The notes under the pieces were generated by a model. The model did no database searches. It was not told the origin of the DNA and saw only the letters and a program-made list of their open reading frames with translations. This document shows positions 49,586 to 62,048 of a stretch of 64,000 nucleotides of DNA, in pieces. Both the position numbers and the translations under genes were made by a program. The number at the start of each line of letters is the position of its first letter. The first letter of the stretch is position 1. This DNA comes from Labyrinthula sp. Ha (Eukaryota > Sar > Bigyra > Labyrinthulida > Labyrinthulaceae), in NCBI GenBank assembly GCA_015227615.1, contig JAALGZ010000042.1, positions 62,001 through 126,000 of the forward strand, given 5' to 3'.

Positions 49586-52500
49586 TGCGTTGTTCATAAA
49601 GAAGGAACGCTTGATCATTAATATTTGGAACTGAGTTGTTTGTTCGTGTGATATCAAGTTACAATATATGTGAATGTATAAAGTCAAGTATAGTTTAAAT
49701 ACGATTTGAGCAGAAGTTTTATAGATAAGGTTCTTTAATTAAGTAAATGGGATCCTGGATATTAATCACTGGTCTTTGCCACTGGGATTTGTAGGTGACA
49801 TCTTTGGTTGCAGCCAAGTCAAACTTCTGGCAACGTATTTTTAAATTAAGAAATGGAGATTTATTATTGTGCGAATTTATTGATAATTGGAAAAAGTATG
49901 TCATGCACTAAACACTTTGCAAGCCAGCTAATCGAACCTTTAAGCCCGCGACTTAATTGTAGTGGATTCTTTCCCGGCATTGGGTTAAACCGCAACATAA
50001 AGTAGCCACTACATTGTTTTCTCCCTCTCAGAGCTACTGCATTAATCCCTCAGCAAGTTGCCAAAATTTGCCACGTTAGGAAACTTGAGCTAGATGGGGT
50101 TTCTAAACCACATTGTGCACTATTGACGGATCGTGGTATAGGGGGTATAAGGATGTAACTGCAGAAGAATATCTCTTCAGCTCCAGAGACACTGGTTCAG
50201 CCGGAGATGCTACCCTTTAATAGCTGGGTGCACAAATTGATCACTGGGTAATACGAAGATGAGATTGGAGTTAATATTTTTTTGGGGGTATGGGCTCTTG
50301 GGGGAACAAAGTATGTCACCAAAGAGAAGAAGTATAGATACGACAGGGAGGTTGGAGAAGAAAAAGAATAGAGGAAAAGTTGTTCAGAGCTAGGTAAACA
50401 AGAAACGTAGCATTAAAGAATGTACGATTGACTTGTGTGAACTGTCACAAGACCATAGGAAAATTGACCACCCGGTTTTGAACGATGGATCAAGTTGAAG
50501 CAGTTCAATTTCTAGTTTAAAAAGCAAGAGGCATTACTTCTTCTACTAGTTAATGAGTATGAGTTAATAATCTAGTTTGCAGAGAAGTCACTAGGTTTCA
50601 ACCCAGTTCGTTTGGTCGCTTGGAAATTATAGAAAAGCATCATTAGCAAAGTAACAATCAATCTCCAAAGTTAAAAGTAACTGCTGGAAGTTCCACATTC
50701 CATGTTGAATGGCTTAGCAGAAAGGTAATGATTGTTATCGTCACTGGCTAGTCTGCAACTTAGAAGAAATTTCAAGAATGGTGAGAAATATTGCAGAAAC
50801 CAAGCTAGCACATGATTAGGGAAAGAAATCCATTCCACCCAGTCACATCTCTGATTGTAATATACTTTCCCTGCTTATTTCATTTTCTCTGAGGAAAAGG
50901 ATTGTGCGAACAATCAAACACCTGCCTAGGCATTAATCTTTAGAGTCTCATGTTGCACACAATGAAGCCTTAGTCGCAACACTCGTACTTTGGTGTTTGT
51001 ACTTTCCCCATTAAGCTTTAGTATATTGTCGAGAACGTACCGATTCCTTTTCATGGCTACTCTTGTAAGAGTTTCCCCTAGGTTATCGTAGGTCAATGCA
51101 GGTCTGTAATAGCTGTAGTTTCTCATAGCTTTCTTTCAAATGACTCCCATAATTCAACAGCTGAAGAATAACTGAAATTGCATAACGTTAAAGCATACCT
51201 ATCGTTCTCTTTACTTTCCGAAAGCTATGTATTTAATTACCATAATTTTCTAAAGTTTAAACTCGATACATGAAACAGAATTTGAAGGTGATATCAATTC
51301 CTCATACCTGAATTCATCTTCTGAAGCCTATCTGAGCGCTGAAGAACTGGACCAAAATGGCGAAATAAACTTGATGTTGTGGCGAACATTGTTAGCTAAT
51401 CTAATTTGCAGTTTGATTTTTATAAGCTTGTAACGAACCAGACAATAACAATGATCTCTGGTTCGAGAGTACAAGCTGCGTTATCCACCGAATCCGGCTA
51501 TATTCTTGGAAAATTTGTGACTATGTTCTTCTAGTGAGAACCTTCTCACACTGCGACTAGACACATCTTGTGTCATGGCTACTATTGTTGTCCCTATTAG
51601 TCAAGCTTTTCTAATAGGCATTCAAAACTATTCAGTGTGATATAGAACATCTTGAAAGAGTAGTTTAGCTTTACAACCCGAATCCTTCGCGACAACTTGC
51701 TGTCTCATGTTGAATAAGTTTGCCTAGCCATGGCTATAGCTGTCCCTGTTATCCTGATAAACGGATAAGCAAGTACCCCAATCTGACTTAAAGAAGACTA
51801 AATTTTCGGTTTTTCCAAGTGTCTCCTAATTAATTAAGCATTTTGACTCGGACCCTGCCCTTACTGTCATATCAAAACAAAGATAACAAAGTTTAAAGTT
51901 CTATTTACTTAGGATTCTACAAGCAAATTATGATTAAGGTTTGATCTCAATGTACTTATGTATTTTAAGTGGTATATGGTCATACTTCCTGAATGGGTTT
52001 GTTAAGAAAGATCCATGCGCTATAACCCCACTATGAGAACGCAAATTTTGCCTTTTCTAGATGAAACCATCCATATTATACTACACTTTCTACTACCATA
52101 AGATAATATTCGGTGCTAAAGGGCTATACAAGAAAAATATTGCTGAGCATTATACTTGTATCTAAATTATTTAAAAAGGGGAATGTATATTCAATCAAGG
52201 TTCGGATGCTTTATAGTGTGGCGAACTGCACTATATAGTTCCATAGGGTAATTGTTTACTGAATTATAGGAGTTGATAATTGCTGCAGAATGTGTATGGG
52301 GATACATTGGTTCTAAAACACCTTATTTGAAGAAAGAACTGTATGCATAAAGTGTGCAATTTAAGGTTTCCAAATTTGATATTTTCATTAAAGAGTATAT
52401 GATATATTTTGAGCTTGGAATTTTTCTTTTCCCTCTGGTTTCCTAGTCTCACTTTCCTCAAAAATGCTTTGTTCTTCTTGATACCGATCTACTACCAAGA

Positions 52501-55500
52501 CAAATGGTACTTGCGTTGAAATGGGTGATTAGCTATTTATCTATATCGCAGAAAACTCATATGATTTATCTTAGGCTCACGAATCTTAATTGTTAAAACT
52601 ATTGTTGCTGTTATACCAGTCCGAATCTTAGAAAGGCTTAACATTGAATATACTTATACTTTGTCTTGAGTCGTAACCATCAAGACTGTTGTGTATGAGA
52701 AGCTGTCTCATGAAACTTAATTTTATCTGTTTTCCCTAGTTTGTTACTTTGATTTGGATTGGTATCATTTGTTAAGAGTCAGTGACTTTTATAGCCTAAG
52801 TGATTCCACTTATTATGGCTGCACTTATTCTTTTTATATTATCAACTTTCTTTGTGATTCTCTGAGCTCAACATGATATTCATGCTTCCTAGTTAAGGTA
52901 ATCTATGTTTTCATGTTATCCAATTCTATCTTTAGATGAAACAGTATTCCGGCCCATATGCTATGATTTCTAAATAAAACGTATTGTTAGCAAAAAACCC
53001 AGTAAACGTATACCTCAACTGGTGCGATGCTTGTTTTAAAAATTACAGAGTTCAAAAGAGGAAGAACTACATTGGGAAAGTACTGTTTTTAGCGAAATTA
53101 TAAATTAAGCTTCTATTTATTGAATACAAGTCATTTCTTGTTAACTACGAAGTCTCGTTTCATATTGAATGTATAGTTTTTCTGTAGAATAATTACTAGG
53201 TTAGTACGCTGAATCTTAGGTACAAACATACTATAAGCTCTGGTTGAAACTCTGTTTGAGGCTTCAGGTAGTTTTATGGCGCTGGAATAGTCAGCTATTG
53301 GATTGCATTTTCTTCTGGACAAACCAGTGGTACCTAGGAGCTCGACGCATCATAGTGCAGTTTTAAATTTTCTTGCTAGATTTCAACAGTGTAATGGAAG
53401 AATGGTAATGTACAGTCAGTTAAAATATCTTTCCTAGCGCGGAACTAGTTTTAGAAACTTACTGGATACAAATATGTTTTCATTTGAAATTTTACTATGA
53501 TGTTGACAACAAAACCTTGATTCTGAATGTATTCTCAATACCTAGAGATTTAAAACATACTAAAGTTTATATTTCTTACAATAACCTAGTTGCTCTTATT
53601 TCAAATAAATAAACTACTATCGTAGAACAACGCATGTTTGCTGATAGTACTATCTTTAGTTCATAAGTATGCTAGACCAGAAAGAAAGCCTAAAGGGGAT
53701 AAAAAAATACTTGTATATAAACAGAGTTACATTTAAAGAATTTTTAAAAATGATGGTTAACATCTTTCTACAACATTACCAGGGTTGTGAAAACAGTTGA
53801 GCTAGAGATTCATACCCCATCCATTAAGAATCCAAATGTGAATGTACGTCAACTACAATACGGACAGCCTCTAAACCTGTTTGTACTCAGTAGGTCTTGT
53901 ACAAGATTCTTGTGGGCCTTTGTGCCATACTAGCCTTGCTGTTTGATTAAGATGATTTCATGACTATTTCCACTGATTTTAGATTGTTACTTATATTCAG
54001 TAGTAAGCATATCACATGATCCTGAGTAATAGTAAATAAAAAAGCTTATTTCATCTTGGTCAATTGATTAATGTAAATCATTGTAAGACCAAATATTTAT
54101 TAACTTATGAGATAAGACTCCAAATTTGACATTGATGATAAGAATTAAAATAGGAAACAAATGTTCATATATAGCTCTCTGTAGATACAGTAAGTGCTGG
54201 ATGACTGATTTCTGCTTTAAATATCGCGTTAGAAACAAGTACTGCGGGTTTATATGTTAACGGTAGCGTAAATCGTGCAATCATGTGCTCGCTTTAGGTT
54301 TCATAAACTCAGGATGCTTTGTAATTCCAGTATAGGGCAAGAGTTTCTTGCAAAAAGAGATGATGTGGAATGAAATATCTTACAAACAATGCAACACTTG
54401 TATTAAGCTGTTATAAGAATGAAAGAGTTGCAAAGATTAGAAAAAAGATGGTTGTCTCTGAAGTATTAGAAAGTAACAAGTAGTTTTAGGAAGTAATACC
54501 TGAAGTCTTTAAGAGCGAAGCATACTTGATTGAGAAATTTTTAAGCAAGAATAACTTAATTCTCTTAATTAAGAAGCAGGATAGACGCATTCAATATTTC
54601 TTCATTGCCGATGCCTACGTATTAATAAACCGAGATAATGACGGAACTTATTAATAACTAAGTTATGATTTAAGCCTTCACAGTCTTGTAGAGTAACCAT
54701 AAGTTTTTATCAATGTTTAACTCTAAATGATAAATTATTTATTTTCTTGGAAGATGTAAGGAATTATTTCCTTGTTGTGACTGATTTACGAACCAGTAAC
54801 TTAAAGCATTGCAAACGGCGTAACCTACATACAGCGTTTCACTTTTTCTGTAAAGAGCATTCTATTATTTTTTTACTCACCTAATGCTTTCTTTTATTCT
54901 CGTACCTTGTAGTTAGCATTAATTTACCTAAGCTTATATATCAAGCTGCTGCAACCTCTTTTGCCTTCTCCTTCACTGGTAAAATACGTAGTGAATTTGA
55001 TTCGATCTGGTCTATATACCTATGTCTATAACTAGTGGATGCCAAAATCTTGTGGGATGGAACTGGCTTTGCCTAGTTAGCATGCTTCTTCACCAGTGCC
55101 ACATCTTTTGATTTAGGTTCACCTTGATAATGCCACTTTGAGATGAAAACATACATGATATAGGCTGAATGGTACAACTACATTGTTGAACAAAGTTCTT
55201 AAAACTGAGTTTATGCAACAATTATAAACTAGGCCTGACAGTAATGGATTCAATTACTAAGAAAATGGGTACTTTTGAAAAATACACTAGCTGTGTTAAC
55301 TTTACTGCGCCCCTTCTACTAGATAAGGCCAGAGCTGATGAGACTTCTGGTGTTTAATTTGACTCAAGGATGCATAATTCTTGTACTAGTTACGTTTCTA
55401 TTGCCCTGGATGCTCTAGCTTAGCTTATTTCACGACTACAGGTGTGTCTAGCACAGTTTTTAAACCCAAACATTTCCAAAGCTTGAATAAAAATGCTTTT

Positions 55501-55672
55501 TTTCGTCAAATCTGCAATCAGTACGACGTTTAGTTCATGGAAACAACCCAAAAGAAATTGTGTTCTCTCAACAAATGCACCATTCACGCTAAAAGACTTT
55601 TATTAATTAAGATATCAAATAAACTATCGTATGAAAGTTAAACTTCTATAGCTGGAAAAAAAAGAAGTCTTC
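49586..55672. other. 6-kb gene desert with decayed-coding look
   Basis: No supported gene. Parts have a less AT-rich, coding-like texture, for example 54960-55150 and 55240-55420, where short peptides can be read but stops are frequent. Near 51568 and 51726 two related phrases share CATGGCTA and TGTCCCT.TTA. This may be an old decayed element or gene family, but I recognise no domain. Confidence 0.35.
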
Positions 55673-58399
55673 CTAGAACTCCATTCTCTTTCTGTTCCCT
55701 TTCTTTTGCGCTGGTCTTTGTGTAGACATTTCAGGGTTGTTACTTAGTCTCATTCGACTATCTCTAATAAGACTCTTTAAGTTCTCATTCTCTTGTTGCA
55801 GAGAGTTTATCTCCCCTTCTCTTTGATCAGCTTGAGCTTGGGCATTCAATCTAAGAATTTCTTCCTGGGTTTTTAACAACTCAGTTCCAGTCTTTGTATA
55901 CTCATCTGCTCTATCGAATGCAGTATTCGCTTCTAATTTGTAAATATTACCCTTAACCACATATCCTTTATCCCTATTCCATTTTCTTCTATATCTAACA
56001 AGCACCATTGCCGCAATTAACCCACAAAAAAGTAGTCCACCACCTGCAGAAGCTATCGCCGTAATTAGCGTATCATCGTTATCATCATCCGGAGCACTTA
56101 CCGGTGCCCTAGTAGGAGCTAATTCTGGTGGCACAGCGTTTACGGCGGGCTCTTGAATGTCTATTGTGAAGCAGTCATCTCCTCCACTAAAGACAACATC
56201 AGGGATCTGCAACTCAACGCTATCTTCGTCGATATTCACATCTAGTGTACAGCCCTCACCAAACGTGAACGCCATCCTGTATTCCGCCACTGTCTGCGTC
56301 ACCATCTGAATTGTGTACGAACCATCCCTGTTGTCAACAATATCTCCGACGATAACATCTGGAACAGTGCTATTATTTGCATAGGCACTTGCTTGTAGTC
56401 TTCTTCCAGACTCGTCTTCTTCATTTCCAAGAACTTCAATAAACACCGCTGAAAATAATGTATCTAAATCACCTGTATCAAGTAGATTTTCACAGAAATC
56501 ACTTGTTTGAACACTAAATCCAGAAGATGGAGTTTCCCCATCTGCAGCAAATGGTTCCGGCACGATATTATTTGGGTCAAAATCAGGTTGAGATTTTGTA
56601 GGATCAACTTCAACAGTTTCAAGTTGCCAATTACTGATCTCAATGTTGCCCGAAAAACTAGAAGAAGAAGCTGTAAGTCCAACAAACCCAGCTAGACCTC
56701 CTAAAATTCCTTCTATATCGAAGTTGCTTTCTCTCAAGTATAGTGAGTTATCAATTGTAACTTCAAGGAAATTCGGTGCGTCTCCAAAATAAATAATTTC
56801 TACATCAAAGGTTGACATGCTTCCAAAGAGAGAGTCCCTTGTCTGAAGAGTCTCATCTGAGGCTGAATTTGCTCCTCCAAGATCATTTCCATCAGGATAC
56901 TGAACAGAAACTCTTTTTTCAGTGCAGTCTCCATCTTGGCTTAGGCATAAATCAAAGAGGACAGCAAAACTATTTTTTAAACCTCTAAAATTAAAATTTC
57001 GTCCAGTACTAATTGGATAGTCATCCAAAGTATCTTCTTGAACAACGAGAGCAAAGCCTTCTACATTACCCTCAATACTTACGGAGAAAGTAGTTCTGAA
57101 ACCTCTTCCAACATTTTGTTCTGCAGCAGTATAAATAAAAGTTCCACTGTTTATGTCATCACTAGTTTGAAGAAGAAATGAATTACTGTTTCCTGTGTTA
57201 AAATCAACTTTTGGATGAGCAAAAAATAAAGTGTCTAGATCTGCTGAATTTATACTTGAAAAATCAAATGCTTGAGTTCCACTTTGAACAACATTACACG
57301 CTGGAAATAAATTTGTAGTGAGCCTGAAATTTGATTGAACAGTTTGTCTCTCCGCATGAAAGATATCTAGAGTATAAATCTGTCCATCTTCTAAATCTAA
57401 TTGATCAGCAAAGGTGCCTTCATTAAGGTCAATCACCAGTTCTTCTTCAGCATGCACACCTCCAAGATCAATTGCTAGTTTTCCATTAATATAAGCCCAG
57501 AAATCATCATCCCCAGAGAAAGTGAAAACCATAGCTGCAGTAGCATTGAATTGAAACGTTGTGTGTAACTCACTAGTAAACCAAAATCCAAGATCGGAAA
57601 GATCATCCTCATCTTCCTCAAACGTTTGAGGCCAAGCTTTAATGTTTTCAATTTCATCCACATCAAAAGAAATAGCAGATGACCCGGATTTGAACTGGTT
57701 TAATGGACCAAAAAACCCATCGTCATCTGAGTCAAACTCAAAGACAACATCGTCATCTGATGAAAGTTCAATAGTAGTACCAAATCTTCTATTATACTTT
57801 CTATCATCATTATACCAAGACTCAAAAAACTCGCCTTGAGACTGGGTAAAAACTAAATCTCCAACTACTTGGCTATTTCCTCCTGATCCACTTGGCCTTG
57901 AAATCTGTTCTCCGCAACGACTTCCATCTGAGTTACAGTAAGGAGGCTTTGGAAGTCCAGAGGGTGCTATTAGGACGGTGTCACCCACTACTTGTGTCTG
58001 TTGTCCATCTTCTCCAGTTGCTTCATCCAAACAAGATCCAACAGGGATCAAATTAACAGTGTCGCATGGTAGGGCTTGACTGATTACGTTTTGTGATTCA
58101 AAATCTGGATGTCCTGATATAACCCCAGCTTCAAGAAGTTCACGATAACCTGCAGCAGCATCATTATTCCCAGCATCTATTATTAATTCACATCTTGAAG
58201 TAGCTTCATTTGAAAGGGCTCCAAATTCAGTATCGTCTATTTCCCAAGCATCTTTGTACACTTGTTCGGAGGCGTCATTAAGTTGGTGTAAACACGCAGA
58301 AGGAAGGAAATCCCGTATAGTAATTGCAAAATTCAGTGTTGATTGTGCGTTTGTAGATGATATGAGAAGAGCGAGGATAACTTGGACTTTCTCTAACAT
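55673..58399 (-). CDS. Fibro-slime and L-type lectin domain type I membrane protein
   Basis: A 908-residue cell-surface protein. It has a signal peptide (1-18, ending TNA-QS). The fibro-slime/PA14-like domain is at about 189-366, with SELHTTFQFN, VFTFSGDDDFWAYINGKLAI, DLGGVHAEEELVIDL and LDIFHAERQTVQSNFRL. A legume-type (L-type) lectin domain is at about 376-600, with TTFSVSIEGNVEGFALVVQ, NSFAVLFDL and FVGLTASSSSFSGNIEISNW. A filamin/Ig-like repeat is at about 620-745, with VGDIVDNRDGSYTIQMV. One membrane span is at about 777-799, followed by a basic, coiled-coil cytoplasmic tail (EILRLNAQAQADQREGEINS). The predicted topology is extracellular N-terminus. The parts suggest carbohydrate or matrix binding and adhesion, which is inferred. 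It is a single exon from the ATG at 58399. Its 5' end faces the tRNA-Ser gene 240 bp away. Confidence 0.85.
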   Translation of the reverse strand: MLEKVQVILALLISSTNAQSTLNFAITIRDFLPSACLHQLNDASEQVYKDAWEIDDTEFGALSNEATSRCELIIDAGNNDAAAGYRELLEAGVISGHPDFESQNVISQALPCDTVNLIPVGSCLDEATGEDGQQTQVVGDTVLIAPSGLPKPPYCNSDGSRCGEQISRPSGSGGNSQVVGDLVFTQSQGEFFESWYNDDRKYNRRFGTTIELSSDDDVVFEFDSDDDGFFGPLNQFKSGSSAISFDVDEIENIKAWPQTFEEDEDDLSDLGFWFTSELHTTFQFNATAAMVFTFSGDDDFWAYINGKLAIDLGGVHAEEELVIDLNEGTFADQLDLEDGQIYTLDIFHAERQTVQSNFRLTTNLFPACNVVQSGTQAFDFSSINSADLDTLFFAHPKVDFNTGNSNSFLLQTSDDINSGTFIYTAAEQNVGRGFRTTFSVSIEGNVEGFALVVQEDTLDDYPISTGRNFNFRGLKNSFAVLFDLCLSQDGDCTEKRVSVQYPDGNDLGGANSASDETLQTRDSLFGSMSTFDVEIIYFGDAPNFLEVTIDNSLYLRESNFDIEGILGGLAGFVGLTASSSSFSGNIEISNWQLETVEVDPTKSQPDFDPNNIVPEPFAADGETPSSGFSVQTSDFCENLLDTGDLDTLFSAVFIEVLGNEEDESGRRLQASAYANNSTVPDVIVGDIVDNRDGSYTIQMVTQTVAEYRMAFTFGEGCTLDVNIDEDSVELQIPDVVFSGGDDCFTIDIQEPAVNAVPPELAPTRAPVSAPDDDNDDTLITAIASAGGGLLFCGLIAAMVLVRYRRKWNRDKGYVVKGNIYKLEANTAFDRADEYTKTGTELLKTQEEILRLNAQAQADQREGEINSLQQENENLKSLIRDSRMRLSNNPEMSTQRPAQKKGNRKRMEF

Positions 58400-58642
58400 T
58401 TTTTGTTGTCTTTTGTACGATTAAACGGAAGAAAAGTGATAATTGTTTCAGACTATTTTTCCAATTCCAGCTGTATATGCTGGCTTATTACAGAGAAAAC
58501 ATGATGAAACTATTAAACGAAAAGTTAATTGTCTATTGCTTGCCGTTTACTATCTGAGATAGAGTATGTACAAAAGCAATAGTAGTTGAAAAATACTTTA
58601 TCATTATCATACTGACTTCAGTGTAACCGCTATTTGTGCTAA

Positions 58643-58723
58643 GGCAACTTGTCCGAGTGGTTAAGGAGTCAGACTTGAAATCTGATGGCGCAAGCCGCGT
58701 AGGTTCGAATCCTGCAGTTGTCG
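58643..58723 (+). tRNA. trnS-UGA: tRNA-Ser(UGA)
   Basis: The acceptor stem GGCAACT pairs with AGTTGTC (one G-U). The anticodon stem TCAGA/TCTGA closes the loop CTTGAAA with anticodon TGA. A long variable arm GGC-GCAA-GCC, typical of serine tRNA, is followed by a T arm GTAGG-TTCGAAT-CCTGC. The discriminator is G. A T run (TTTT) follows at once, as for RNA polymerase III termination. No intron is seen. Confidence 0.95.
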
Positions 58724-61700
58724 TTTTGTTATTGTAATAGTTCTTACCTTGTGAAAAGAAAAGTTATTTATCCCAGACAAGTTGTTTGATGCCCAGGATT
58801 CGTTCATGTAATATCTGATAATTCGAATGGTTTCATATCACCATATATATGTAGTAAGCGGGTTAGCTCCTGAGGTTTGCTTTTGTACAGGGCTTCTGGA
58901 GATCCTGAACAAATTCTGGATTGATTCGAACTTGCAAAGTTTACCAGGAATTAGTTACAACGTGAGGTAAATCTATATTATTTGAAATAAATTATTCAAC
59001 GTTGCATTTTTTTTACTTTTTGGGCTGCTTATACAACACTTAAGAGAAGCTAAGAGAGCTTTTTCTTTGACCTGTGAATTCACGACAAAACTATAGCATT
59101 AACTTGAAAAGAGGATTCTCAACAAAAAGTAATTGTTTTTCAAATGATTTTGGAACATAAAACAGGCAAACTTTATGGGGTTCTCTTTCTTTACATACCG
59201 TTGAGTGGAATATCATTAAAAGTAATATTCATTCACAACTACATTATTCGCTAGATAGCTTGCGGAAAAAAATGCATCAAGTTTCTGCAAATTATTTTTC
59301 AAAGTCAATCTATAGGCTTAATTTCAAATTATCAACTAAGCTAGAAATAGTTGATCTGTTCTTGCGCAGGCACCAATGAAAATTTCGTTGATTCTAAACC
59401 CTAATCAATTATTACTTTAATAAGTTTTTAGAGATGGTCCAGTTCAGCATTCGTTATAAACTCAACGTTATAATCTTAGCCAAATATGGAATCACGCGAT
59501 TTCATTAGGAACGTATACAACATATTACCATGATAAAAAATTAAGCGTAAGAAACTTCGACAAAATACCATAGGGCAAGAAGTAAAAACGGTGCTCTTAT
59601 TATATTGAGACAGAATGGACAAATAAATATTTTCTTAATAAAAGAAGTATTTTGAACTCTAAAGTTTATGGCGAAATAGATGAAAAAAGAGCAAATAGCA
59701 GGCAAAACTCTCATGCACGAACATAAAAACCCATTGATGAGGCAGAGCAGAATCTGTGACAGGAAACTTTTGGTACCAAAGCTGCTGTAATACTCACAGT
59801 AGAGTAAAATTACTTAGTATTTCTTCGCATCTTAATTTATACCTTTCCAAATACCTGCTTAGTCTATTGTAGAATAGAATTAAATTATCATACAAAGGCG
59901 GAAAGTGATTTTTCACATGTTGCATTAGTTCTTTAATAATTGTAAGCAGGTTGGATAAGTGATAATCTAGGAATAAATATTTATCAAGAAAACATTAGAC
60001 TAAACCTACCATCTTCCCAAAGGCTTTAAGGGTAGAAATACGCTAAGTGTATACTTTTGGATGCTAAACTAAGATAATCGTCGAGCCAGTGGCATTTGAA
60101 GAGATTTTCGTGTATTACCATCAAACTAAGGAAATGAGAGAAACGAAACAAAACACCATTTTTTCTCCTGGTTTGGCAGAATGCGCTTATAATAGAGAAA
60201 GTGTATATGGTAATCCCAAACAATACAAAACGAGAAAACCATGATGCCAAAGAACAAGGAATGAAACTATTTAGATGTGATATCTTATTCTAACGTTTTT
60301 GCTAGAACGGATTAAGTCCTTAAACCATGGTTCCTATAAAACATAGAACATGTTAGCTTTCTTTTTTCTAGCTAAGAAGCTTTATATCTGATACTGAACA
60401 TTGTAGATATTTCGTCTATATGATGACAGTGTTACTTCCAGTTAAAAACCACAAAGTTGCTCTAACTATTATAAGCTTAACGCTATCAAAACATAAAACC
60501 AATGGTCCTTATTAACAGCAGGCTCCCCACAAGAAGTTGATGATATATAGTTCTGTTAATCTCGTTACATTTGAACTAGACGAAGAAATCAAGCATTAGA
60601 AAGAATCTCTTGGTATGGTATGAGAAAAGGAATACTTTCTGGAATATTGTCTTCCTAGCTGGATGATAGGCCATAAATCAGAGTTGGTTTGCTCAAGTTT
60701 GGCATAAAAGCTACATTAGAGTTTTATCTTGGTATTGGTCATACCATGGCACCTTATAGAGAATGAAGAGGTTATTATATTAACTTCCAAAAAGCGCAAT
60801 AAACATGGGCTCTGATGTCTGTTCTCTATTGAAAATTTTATGAACCAGTGCTAAACACTCCTCTAGAGCTTACCTTAACTAAATCATAGGATCTAGTGTA
60901 TAGTGAAGATTGACTTATGACTCACGTTTTATGCAATAATAAGACTTGATGCAATTATGAAATTAATTAAGGCACAGTTCTAAGAAAAGTAAATTTAACC
61001 TAGAATAATTAAGAGGTGCTTTTAAACTTGAAACTGTAAAACAAATAAACCAAAACCCAAGATCGATCCTGTAACACTACTGCAGTCCTGCAGGATAACT
61101 CTGCAGTAGCGAGGAGTCCTGTTTCATCTACAATAATCACAAAATGGATCCTATAGAGTAAAAATCGGTGCTCTATACTTACTCAAGTTATTAAGGTTAA
61201 CAACGTACTGTTAGAAAAATTTTATACTCGACCCAGAATTTTTCAGTAATGACAATTTCTTCTCAAAGATGCCATACGTTACAGTTCGTTTTCATCCCAA
61301 TAAAATACAGAACAAATATAAGCGTTCGCGAAAAATATTAATCCTTATACTTGAGGGAGAATTTTAGAAACAGGCAACTGAAAGAAGACATTTACTATAA
61401 TGTAACACATAATAGAGCATCATGATGTTTTTCACTTTTACTCAAAGAAATTATGATGCTCATATCTTATTAATCACTCTTATTTAAAAAAAGGGCTTAA
61501 ATGTCTTAGTTTGTTCTGCTTCTGCACTATCTAAAACACAACCTTAAGCTATCTGTAACGATAAAAAACTGTTATCTTTAAGCTCTCTGGCGCTTTCCGT
61601 CGAGATTCCTGCGTTAAGAGAACATTTATTTTAGAAACCCAGGCCTGTTCCTCAATCACTTCCAGTGTAACAGTTTCCTGGTGATCAGCAGCTAAAACAA

Positions 61701-62048
61701 AAAAATCATATTCTAGTATCTTGTGGACTATGGACAGTCAAGATACTGTTCATAAGTTATTTCTTTCTCAAACCACTTCCTTGTGTTTTACCTTTTAAGA
61801 ACTTGTTGCCCGAGTATTCTCATCCCGGCAACCGGTTTGGGCAAACTCGTAAACTTGCCCAAAATATACGCAGAAAGATACAGTCTGCGTACGGTGGTTT
61901 TCGTCCTATAACTAACACAGACGAAACAACAAGAAAAGACACAGACTGCAAAGACTCTTCCATCTTAAACAGTACAGCGCATACCACAAAAATTATTCTA
62001 ATCATTTATTTTTTCTATATCTTTCTTCAGACCTTACCAAAAATTTGA
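58724..62048. other. 3.3-kb AT-rich region without supported gene
   Basis: No supported gene. At the right end a stop-free stretch (61671-62045) ends in TGA immediately before the ATG of the next gene and is in the same frame. It lacks an ATG start and contains the TTGCCCAAAA motif, so I read it as promoter and leader rather than coding. Confidence 0.45.
61855..61864 (+). promoter_or_regulatory. TTGCCCAAAA promoter motif, membrane-protein gene
   Basis: TTGCCCAAAA lies about 185 bp upstream of the ATG at 62049. A second, inverted variant, GTTTGGGCAAAC, sits about 20 bp further upstream. Confidence 0.4.

Noticed and set aside
61671-62048. Long in-frame open stretch before the 62049 gene
   Set aside because: No ATG, ends in TGA adjoining the gene's ATG, and contains the promoter motif; more likely promoter and 5' leader.
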